A stretch of 8,460 nt of DNA, taken from positions 1 to 8,460 of the forward strand of contig CAKZLS010000344.1 of NCBI GenBank assembly GCA_937127205.1, written 5' to 3'. The DNA is from an uncultured Rhodospirillales bacterium (GTDB taxonomy: Bacteria > Pseudomonadota > Alphaproteobacteria > Rhodospirillales > Defluviicoccaceae). How positions within the stretch are numbered: the stretch's first letter is position 1; the number at the start of each line of letters is the position of its first letter. Positions 1-4,958 of this stretch are shown piece after piece. The notes beneath the pieces are model-generated. The model was not told the origin of the DNA and did no database searches. It saw only the letters and a program-made list of their open reading frames with translations. A program made the translations under genes and the position numbers.

Positions 1-1
1 G

Positions 2-127
2 CAGGGCTTCTACTTCAGCCCCGCACTGCCCGCTCGCGAGTTTTTCGAATTTTTCGCTAACCGGAGCTCGGCCGATACCAGGGAACTTTTGGTCAAACCG
101 CCGGCGCAAGATGGCAACGCGACGTGA
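2..127 (+). CDS. EAL-domain protein, C-terminal end only
   Basis: An open frame enters from the left edge and ends at TGA 125-127, giving 41 residues. They begin QGFYFSPALPAREFFEFF, which resembles the closing segment of EAL domains (cyclic-di-GMP phosphodiesterases), where a QGxxFxxPLP stretch precedes the last helix and a short variable tail. All catalytic EAL residues would lie upstream, so activity, and whether a GGDEF or sensor domain is attached, cannot be judged. The last 35 bases overlap the 3' end of mobB on the opposite strand, so the two genes converge. The call rests on this short motif from memory of the family; the frame itself is clear. Confidence 0.68.
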   Translation, partial: QGFYFSPALPAREFFEFFANRSSADTRELLVKPPAQDGNAT

Positions 128-599
128 TGAAATCAGCGATTCCGCGTGTGTCTTCGAGGGCAAAGAAGGGGACCCCGCCTGTTTTCAAAGGCGCATCACT
201 GGCCACGGCGACGATGTGGGGATCGGTACCGCAGAGCAGCGGCTTTCCGAGCGCGGGGCGATACACCTCCAACTTGTCGTGCGTGTGATTCTTGAACCCC
301 TCAACCAACACCAGATCCACCGGCTCCAATTTTTGGATCAACTCCTCAGGCGTTGGCTCGGGGTCTCCTCGCAGCTCGTGCATGAGCGCCCAGCGGTTTG
401 ACGTCAGTAAAATGACTTCGCTCGCTCCCGCCTCTCGGTGGCGATAGGTGTCCTTACCCGGGCTGTCGATGTCGAGGTTATGGTGGGCATGTTTGATGGT
501 GGAAACTGTCAAGCCTCTGCCAATGATCTCCGCCATCACGGAAACCAGCAGGGTCGTCTTGCCGCTACCGCTCCACCCGGCCAAGCCAAACATCTTCAT
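93..599 (-). CDS. mobB: MobB, molybdopterin-guanine dinucleotide biosynthesis adaptor (GTP-binding)
   Basis: A 168-residue P-loop protein, close to the usual MobB length of about 170. The Walker A loop GWSGSGKTT spans residues 8-16. It is followed by the MobB signature HHNLDIDSPGKDTYRHREAG (about 40-59), a Walker B-like strand LVLVEGFK (about 97-104) and the KLEVYRP segment. MobB binds GTP and assists MobA in making the dinucleotide cofactor; it helps but is not strictly essential in E. coli. ATG 599 is used; a second ATG two codons on (593) is equally possible, and neither has a strong ribosome site. It lies 48 bases downstream of the 105-residue unknown gene and is probably cotranscribed with it and the MoaD-like gene. 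mobA lies about 4.4 kb away, so the pair is not adjacent. Confidence 0.95.
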   Translation of the reverse strand: MKMFGLAGWSGSGKTTLLVSVMAEIIGRGLTVSTIKHAHHNLDIDSPGKDTYRHREAGASEVILLTSNRWALMHELRGDPEPTPEELIQKLEPVDLVLVEGFKNHTHDKLEVYRPALGKPLLCGTDPHIVAVASDAPLKTGGVPFFALEDTRGIADFITSRCHLAPAV

Positions 600-647
600 C
601 TCGGTGAACCCAATTCATCCCCAAAATCGCTCACTCATCGTTCGATC

Positions 648-965
648 TTAGCCGCCTCCCCGCTGGAAGGCGCGGTCGAACCGCTCCAGGGCGGCAGCGG
701 CTTCCTCGGCATCGTAACCCACGAATTCAAGCGATACCTGGGTCACGGGCAGCGAAAGCAGAGCGATCCGCCGCTCTGTTTCCGGCGACAGAACGATGTT
801 AAGGCGACGGCTACCCTCTCCCACGAAAACGGACCGTCCGTCGATCCGATAATCGGTGGTGTCCAATGCTCCCGGCAGAATACGGAAGAAGTCGCGATGA
901 CTGATACCCATTTCCTTATCGATTCGCATGGTACGGTCGCGCGCGGTGTCCGGCATTCCTCTCAT
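648..965 (-). CDS. conserved-looking small protein of unknown function, Gly-rich C-terminus
   Basis: A 105-residue protein that I do not recognise with confidence. The start is taken at ATG 965, which overlaps the stop of the MoaD-like gene in an ATGA, implying translational coupling; internal ATGs at 956 and 929 are alternatives. Residues 14-34 carry the segment RIDKEMGISHRDFFRILPGA. A basic beta-like strand SRRLNIVLSP (52-61) and an alternating strand VTQVSLEFVGY (74-84) follow, then an amphipathic helix rich in Ala and Glu (85-100) that ends FQRGGG. There is no signal peptide, membrane segment, cysteine or metal motif, so it should be a cytoplasmic alpha/beta protein. Its place between a sulfur-carrier gene and mobB suggests a role in Mo/W cofactor assembly or enzyme maturation (inference). 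The coding call is firm; the function is open. Confidence 0.82.
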   Translation of the reverse strand: MRGMPDTARDRTMRIDKEMGISHRDFFRILPGALDTTDYRIDGRSVFVGEGSRRLNIVLSPETERRIALLSLPVTQVSLEFVGYDAEEAAAALERFDRAFQRGGG

Positions 966-1213
966 CCACCTGCAACCGGCGGCCAGATGGCAAGTGCGTC
1001 GCCTTCTTCGAGAATGCGCGTTTCGCGCTCGCTCGGCGAGACGAAAACGCCGTTCACAAGCACCAAGTGACATTGCTCCGTCGGAAGATTGAGATCGCGG
1101 ATCACCTGCGTGACGGTGTTACCATCGGCCACTTGGATCGCGGCGGTGTTTTCTTTTTGATGCGGCGGAAGATAACGGCCCAACAGAGCGTAGAGCTTGA
1201 CGGTAATGTTCAT
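962..1213 (-). CDS. MoaD/ThiS-family sulfur carrier protein (Gly-Gly tail)
   Basis: An 83-residue ubiquitin-fold protein. It opens with the strand MNITVKLYALLGRYLPP, continues with the helix region GNTVTQVIRDLNLP (31-44) and the strand LVLVNGVFV (50-58), and ends with GDALAIWPPVAGG, the classic MoaD/ThiS finish with a C-terminal Gly-Gly. That tail is adenylated and turned into a thiocarboxylate by an MoeB/ThiF enzyme, which supplies dithiolene sulfur to molybdopterin synthase (MoaD) or the thiazole (ThiS). The start is ATG 1213; a longer frame reaching TTG 1288 adds 25 residues unlike the family. The next gene overlaps its stop by four bases. The mobB context argues for MoaD-like over ThiS, but no moaE, moeB or thi gene is in view, so I give no symbol. 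MoaD homologues dedicated to tungsten enzymes are another possibility. Confidence 0.88.
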   Translation of the reverse strand: MNITVKLYALLGRYLPPHQKENTAAIQVADGNTVTQVIRDLNLPTEQCHLVLVNGVFVSPSERETRILEEGDALAIWPPVAGG

Positions 1214-1390
1214 GTCCGGTTTTGAAGCTCCCGCGCAAATCCTGCAATGTCGAGCAGATGTGTCCCGGTTATTCGTTCCGTTGCACAATAGTTTAAGGTA
1301 GCAATATGGGAGGTCTTACGCAATTCTTCGACTTTGGATCTGCGTTGACCCCGCTGTTGGTGTTAAGGGTGGAGAAGGAAACCACTGGTC
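1214..1390. promoter_or_regulatory. divergent intergenic region between the two MoaD-like genes
   Basis: This 177-base gap must hold the start signals of both the leftward moaD-like/unknown/mobB set and the rightward MoaD-like gene. On the + strand, TTGCAC (1281-1286) and TATGGG (1305-1310) are 18 bases apart and make a weak sigma70-like candidate. TTGACC at 1345-1350 has no good partner. A purine-rich GGAGAAGGA (1371-1379) precedes ATG 1391 by 11 bases and is a plausible though distant ribosome site. I saw no riboswitch such as the Moco or Tuco RNA by eye, but could not fold the region. Confidence 0.4.
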
Positions 1391-1726
1391 ATGGATCAAA
1401 CCACCGACACGACCGCTATCGGTCACAATACATCGGGCCTTGTCATCGAGGTCGAGGTGCGACTGTTCAACAGCCTGAGCCGCTTTGGCGGCGTCGGAGG
1501 ATTCCGGCGCATGCTCTCGCTGCCGGCGGGAAGCACCGTCGGCGACATCCTCCGCGAACTAAGCGTCCCGGCATCGGAGGTTTTTCTCGCACTCCAGAAC
1601 GGCCGAGATATCACTTCCAGCCTTTATTCGGCTCTCAACACCGAGAAAGCGCTGGACGATGGCGACGTCATCGCGCTGTCCGGGCCCGTCCCTTATAGCT
1701 GGGCATACGGCTCACCGGTTGTTTGA
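1391..1726 (+). CDS. MoaD/ThiS-like ubiquitin-fold protein without the C-terminal Gly-Gly
   Basis: A 111-residue protein. After a polar N-terminus of about 18 residues comes a beta-grasp domain: strand VIEVEVRLFNSL (18-29), strand and helix LPAGSTVGDILREL (44-57), strand EVFLALQNGRDI (63-74), and the closing GDVIALSGPVP (91-101), which aligns with the GDEVALxPPVxGG end of MoaD/ThiS. Instead of stopping at Gly-Gly it runs on with YSWAYGSPVV, so it cannot be activated as a thiocarboxylate in the usual way unless trimmed. It may be a non-catalytic paralogue, a binding adaptor, or a carrier matured by cleavage. It is divergent from the Gly-Gly-bearing MoaD-like gene 177 bases away and converges on mgtE with a 24-base gap in which I saw no hairpin. 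The fold assignment is good; the function is inferred only. Confidence 0.8.
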   Translation: MDQTTDTTAIGHNTSGLVIEVEVRLFNSLSRFGGVGGFRRMLSLPAGSTVGDILRELSVPASEVFLALQNGRDITSSLYSALNTEKALDDGDVIALSGPVPYSWAYGSPVV

Positions 1727-1750
1727 GGAGCAAGTGCCACTCGACCCGAT

Positions 1751-3067
1751 CTACTCGAGCATGCTTTGCAGCGCCGTCGCGATTCCCAGGAACGAGAAAA
1801 AGCCGGCCACGTCGGTGACCGTGGTGAGCACAATGGAAGACGATTGGGCCGGATCCTGGCCAAGGCGCTTGAGAACGATGGGCACCAGCGCACCGGCCGC
1901 ACCGGCCGCGACCATCGACAGGATCATCGACGATGCGATAACCGCGCACAAGCCGAGACTGCCGCTCCACACGTAGACGCCAATACTGCACGTTATCGCA
2001 ATTCCAATACCGTTTAACAGGCCAGCCACGGTCTCCTTCGAGAGCACCTTCAGCCAGTGGCCGGTTCCGATCTCTCGCAAGGCAAGGCCGCGCATGGTCA
2101 CGGCGAGGGCCTGCGCGCCGGCGTTTCCCGACTGACCGGCCACCACCGGCAGCAGAACGGCGAGCGCGGTGTACCGGGAGATGGTGTCCTCGAACAGAGC
2201 GACCACAGAGGCGGCAAGGAACGCCGTCAACAGGTTTATTTGAAGCCACGGCAAGCGCTTGCGAACGGCGAACAGACTGCTCGAAAGCGCGCGCTCGTCC
2301 TTACTCGCGCCGACCATGGTCTGCATATCGACGCTGGCCTCTTCCGCTACCGCCTCCACCAACCCGGCGGGTCTGATCAATCCGAGCAAACGGCCGTCGA
2401 TATCGATCACCGGCAATTCCTCGAGTTTCAGCTTGTTGAGTTTATCGACCACCTCTTCCCGGGGATCGGTACCGGTCACGACGGCGATCGGAGGACGCGC
2501 CATGGACTCAAGGGTCGCTTTGCCATCCGCCAAGGCGACGGTCTCGATGGGAACACGCGCCATCAACCGGTTGCCATCGTCGACGATGAGCACTTGTCGG
2601 GTTGGCCGAGCGCGCGATTGCCGAAACAGATTGAGTGCGGTCTCCGCCGTGGTGTCGCCCCGGAACGCGAAAATTTTGGTATCCATCAGCGATCCCGCGC
2701 TATCCGGGGGATAGGTCATAAGCTGACGGAGCTCACCCGCCAGACTTTCCGGAAGCGACTCCAGAAGACTATCCCAGCGCTCCGGGGGCAGCCGGCTCAA
2801 CATGACGGCCGATCGCCCCCTATCCATATCCGCAAGAAGCGCATGAGCGGCCTTGGCCGGCAGCAAATCGAAGATCAGCGCCGCAATGCCGGGAATGAGC
2901 GCCTCCCAAACAAGCATCACCTTGCCCGGCGGTTGACTGGCCAGCAACCGGGCCATTTCATCGGCAGGCAGGGATTCCATCCGCTTCGCCGCTTCCCTTG
3001 GAAACTCGTACAAGAACCGCTGGGCTAACGCGTCCGCCGCCGAAGATGAAGCAACCGCCATGATCAT
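1751..3067 (-). CDS. mgtE: MgtE-family magnesium transporter
   Basis: A 438-residue inner-membrane Mg2+ channel/transporter, close to the 450 residues of the Thermus homologue. The superhelical MgtE N domain is about residues 20-125. It is followed by a CBS pair (about 126-245, beginning DSAGSLMDTKIF) and a helical plug region around 245-270. The membrane domain (about 272-436) has about five helices. Family marks are RLPWLQINLLTAFLAAS (271-287), LPVVAGQSGNAGAQA (306-320), GQDPAQSSS (403-411) and TDVAGFFSFLG (418-428), whose Asp419 corresponds to the conserved pore aspartate. In the family, Mg2+ bound between the N and CBS domains closes the pore, so activity is self-regulated by cytosolic Mg2+. 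ATG 3067 overlaps the stop of the upstream MgtE-like gene (ATGA); ATG 3061 is an alternative. The partner gene is the odd feature. Confidence 0.95.
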   Translation of the reverse strand: MIMAVASSSAADALAQRFLYEFPREAAKRMESLPADEMARLLASQPPGKVMLVWEALIPGIAALIFDLLPAKAAHALLADMDRGRSAVMLSRLPPERWDSLLESLPESLAGELRQLMTYPPDSAGSLMDTKIFAFRGDTTAETALNLFRQSRARPTRQVLIVDDGNRLMARVPIETVALADGKATLESMARPPIAVVTGTDPREEVVDKLNKLKLEELPVIDIDGRLLGLIRPAGLVEAVAEEASVDMQTMVGASKDERALSSSLFAVRKRLPWLQINLLTAFLAASVVALFEDTISRYTALAVLLPVVAGQSGNAGAQALAVTMRGLALREIGTGHWLKVLSKETVAGLLNGIGIAITCSIGVYVWSGSLGLCAVIASSMILSMVAAGAAGALVPIVLKRLGQDPAQSSSIVLTTVTDVAGFFSFLGIATALQSMLE

Positions 3068-3909
3068 CTGTCCTTTCTCGATTGATCCGGAGTCGTCGCA
3101 ACCGTAATCACCGTTTCGAGCAACTCCGCCGCGCTTTCCCAGGCATCGACTCCCATCTCCATCATGGTTTCACCCGCTTGCGATTCTCCGTCCTCCGAGG
3201 AGCCGACTCGAAGAACGTTCCGCATGCGCAAGTGCCGCAGTATGCCGATGAAGGAACCGTTCGTCTCCACAACGGGCAGTTCGTTGGTCTCTCTCCAAGC
3301 GGGATGTTTTGCCGCCGCACCAAGGGGTGCACGCACCGGAAGCGTTTCTCGCTGATAGACAGTCAGTGCCGAGACCGGGGCATCGTGGCGGGCGCGGACG
3401 ATATCCCAAACTTGGAGAACCCCTCGCAAGTGGCCATTGCGGCCGACAACGAAGATCTGCCCCGATGTTCGCTCAGGCGACTGCCGCATCCGATGGATAC
3501 TGTTTTCGACAGTGACATCGTCCGGAAGAACGAAAACGCGGGAGTCCATGCAAGAACCCACGGTTCCCGTCCCGTAGCGCAGCATGTGCCGGCACGCGCC
3601 CGCCGCCTTCGTCGGCATCTGATCGAGTATCGGCGGCCTCCTGTCGGCCCGCGTATGCCGCAGGATTGCCGAACTCACGTCGGCAGACACATCCGCGAGC
3701 AATGCCGCCGACGTCTTCGGGTCCAGTTCCTCGAGAAAATGTCCGGCATAGGTCGGCATCAGCCGGCTGAGCAACGTACCCGCGAGGTCGTCCGGCAGCT
3801 CCCGCAAGAACGCCGCCGCGGTTTCGGGAGACTGATCTTCCAGCGTGCTTGCCGCGAAGTCCGGGCGGCTGAGGATGAATTCCTTGGCAAGCTCCAGGCT
3901 ATCAACCAC
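3064..3909 (-). CDS. MgtE-like protein with N and CBS domains but no membrane domain
   Basis: A 281-residue soluble protein. Residues about 15-120 resemble the MgtE N-terminal helical repeat: TAAAFLRELPDDLAGTLLSR, then GHFLEELDPKTSAALLADV. The CBS-type pair is about 121-236, with GTVGSCMDSRVFVLPDDVTV opening the first CBS and ELPVVETNGSFIGILRHLR in the second. There is then a short acidic-to-polar tail and a clear stop; no hydrophobic membrane segment follows. The start is taken as GTG 3909, eight bases inside the end of mscS, with GGAG nine bases upstream. A longer frame reaching 4095 reads antisense-like Arg/Ser-rich sequence inside mscS and is rejected. Its stop overlaps the mgtE start (ATGA). 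It looks like the cytosolic half of MgtE freed from the pore, possibly a Mg2+ or nucleotide sensor or a subunit pairing with the full MgtE; this role is inference. Confidence 0.88.
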   Translation of the reverse strand: MVDSLELAKEFILSRPDFAASTLEDQSPETAAAFLRELPDDLAGTLLSRLMPTYAGHFLEELDPKTSAALLADVSADVSSAILRHTRADRRPPILDQMPTKAAGACRHMLRYGTGTVGSCMDSRVFVLPDDVTVENSIHRMRQSPERTSGQIFVVGRNGHLRGVLQVWDIVRARHDAPVSALTVYQRETLPVRAPLGAAAKHPAWRETNELPVVETNGSFIGILRHLRMRNVLRVGSSEDGESQAGETMMEMGVDAWESAAELLETVITVATTPDQSRKDR

Positions 3910-4741
3910 GAACGAGATCTCCGTCCAGGACCTGGGTGCTCTGCTCGGAGAAAAACTTACCGGGGATCGTCGCTCGGCCTTCGCCGGTCTCCAACACCAC
4001 GGTCGATCGGTTGAGCTGCAGAATGCGGCCCTCGACCGTGCCAATACGGATGACATCGCCGACCCGGCAGTCGCGTTGCGCGCAGCGAGCGCCAATAAGA
4101 TTGCTCACCATGGTTCGCGCCCCCAGACCGAAAGCCAGCGCGCCACCGCCGAAGAACATTCCCACCGCCACACCGATAACGATGACCAGGACCGAAGTGT
4201 CCACGCCAATCAGGTCGAGACCGATAACGAACATCGTCACAAAAATGATCGCCTGAGCCGCGCCGGCCAAAAGCAAGCGTTGTTGCGCGGTGACCGACTT
4301 CACCCCACGCGCAATGGCGGTTCTTGCCCAGTTGCCGAGCGCAATTCCCAGGACGATAACCAGCGCACCCGAGATGAGCTGCGGCAAATAAAGAATTGCG
4401 CGGTTCAGCCAGCTGGAGAACGCCGGCAAATCAAGAGCTTGCGCCGCGGCCGCGACAAAAAACAAGATCGTCATCCAGTAGACGACCTTGCCCACCACGG
4501 AAGCCGAGGTTTCGCGGACCTTCGCCGCGTCCACCGCCCTGCCGATGGTCAGCCTTTGGGACAACGAGTCCCATCCGCGGATCACATTGGAGGCGATAGC
4601 TCGAAGCGCCCGCGCCACCAGCCATCCGATCACCAGGAGCAAGACACCCGACAGCAACCGAGGCAGATAGGCGATGATCTGCTGAAGCAGATCGAAGACG
4701 TCGGCCTGCATGGTCCCCATCCATTCGGTAACGTACTCCAT
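3902..4741 (-). CDS. MscS-family mechanosensitive ion channel with conserved TM-helix repeats
   Basis: A 279-residue membrane protein. Two similar hydrophobic repeats, IIAYLPRLLSGVLLLVIGWL (22-41) and AILYLPQLISGALVIVLGIA (115-134), match the 'conserved TM helix' unit found in small MscS-like proteins. Other membrane helices lie near 85-104, 158-180 and 183-208. The last is Gly/Ala-rich (VGMFFGGGALAFGLG) and corresponds to the pore-lining TM3, leading into SNLIGA and the beta domain (about 215-265, with GDVIRIGTVEGRI). The protein stops just after the beta domain and so lacks most of the cytosolic alpha/beta cage of E. coli MscS. Expected role: a pressure-gated or ion-homeostasis channel. ATG 4741 has GGGAG nine bases upstream. 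Its end overlaps the MgtE-like gene by eight bases, placing it in an operon with magnesium transport. Confidence 0.9.
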   Translation of the reverse strand: MEYVTEWMGTMQADVFDLLQQIIAYLPRLLSGVLLLVIGWLVARALRAIASNVIRGWDSLSQRLTIGRAVDAAKVRETSASVVGKVVYWMTILFFVAAAAQALDLPAFSSWLNRAILYLPQLISGALVIVLGIALGNWARTAIARGVKSVTAQQRLLLAGAAQAIIFVTMFVIGLDLIGVDTSVLVIVIGVAVGMFFGGGALAFGLGARTMVSNLIGARCAQRDCRVGDVIRIGTVEGRILQLNRSTVVLETGEGRATIPGKFFSEQSTQVLDGDLVRG

Positions 4742-4950
4742 CGACGACGTCTCCCAGGTCAGCTCAGTTTGGAAATTTCCGCGGTTGAGCCATCGCCAAT
4801 ATCGCTAACGGCGAGGTTGCCAACAAGCAAAGCCATACTCGCGATGACTATGTACAACTTGGTGACACGTGCCCCCAACATCAAAAGCTTAAATACACGT
4901 CGAGATGGAGCGCGTTCGAAGACGCTATAGACCTCTTGGCGGACAAGGTC
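4742..4950 (-). promoter_or_regulatory. leader region of the mscS/mgtE operon (mobA-mscS gap)
   Basis: A 209-base stretch between the mobA stop and the mscS start on the same strand, somewhat less GC-rich than its flanks. It holds a possible short membrane peptide (4759-4881), a hairpin at the mobA stop (4929-4958) and the mscS ribosome site. The genes downstream are packed with overlaps, so this is the natural place for an operon promoter or a Mg2+-sensing leader. I could not recognise an M-box or another named riboswitch by eye, and no strong -35/-10 pair stands out. Confidence 0.4.
4759..4881 (-). CDS. possible 40-residue single-pass membrane peptide upstream of mscS
   Basis: ATG 4881 to TGA 4759-4761 encodes 40 residues. 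The N-terminus is short and basic (MLGARVTK), followed by an uninterrupted hydrophobic stretch LYIVIASMALLVGNLAV (about 9-25) and a polar acidic tail ending in EISKLS. The pattern fits a small inner-membrane peptide or a signal-anchor. The stop lies 17 bases before the mscS ATG. The ribosome site is poor. The same frame continues upstream without a stop to the mobA TAG at 4951-4953, so the peptide may instead be the remnant of a longer C-terminal extension or of a degraded gene. It could act as a leader peptide for the mscS/mgtE operon, but nothing here proves that it is translated. Confidence 0.3.
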   Translation of the reverse strand: MLGARVTKLYIVIASMALLVGNLAVSDIGDGSTAEISKLS

Positions 4951-4958
4951 CTAGGTCT
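4929..4958 (-). other. nested inverted repeat spanning the mobA stop codon
   Basis: On the + strand AGACCT (4929-4934) pairs with AGGTCT (4953-4958), and inside them GGAC (4941-4944) pairs with GTCC (4948-4951) around a three-base loop. In the mobA transcript this could fold into a two-step hairpin that includes the TAG stop. No U-run follows, so it is not a normal intrinsic terminator; it could stabilise the mRNA end or separate mobA from the mscS operon. The inner stem has only four pairs, so chance is possible. Confidence 0.3.

Noticed and set aside
1214..1288. Upstream extension of the Gly-Gly MoaD-like protein to TTG 1288
   Set aside because: The added residues, including several Cys and Asn, do not resemble MoaD/ThiS N-termini, and the ATG at 1213 starts exactly at the first beta strand.
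1306..1698. 130-codon + strand frame overlapping the tail-less MoaD-like gene
   Set aside because: The frame-shifted reading gives Arg/His-rich sequence, while the other frame gives a clean beta-grasp protein.
1727..1750. Gap between the convergent MoaD-like and mgtE genes, searched for a shared terminator
   Set aside because: No convincing inverted repeat or T-run is visible in the 24 bases or their immediate flanks.
3910..4095. N-terminal extension of the MgtE-like protein to a start at 4095
   Set aside because: The extra 62 residues come from sequence that already encodes the conserved MscS beta domain in another frame, and they look like a shadow; GTG 3909 begins just where MgtE-like sequence begins.
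4771..4780. Perfect ten-base palindrome GGAAATTTCC upstream of mscS
   Set aside because: A ten-base palindrome is expected by chance several times in a window of this size, and it lies inside the possible peptide with no second copy.
3845..4930. Long open frame of 361 codons on the + strand, plus similar ones at 2057-3028 and 3082-4014
   Set aside because: They lie antisense to mscS, the MgtE-like gene and mgtE. Their translations are rich in Arg, His and Gln with no domain logic, typical of reverse-strand frames in GC-rich coding DNA.
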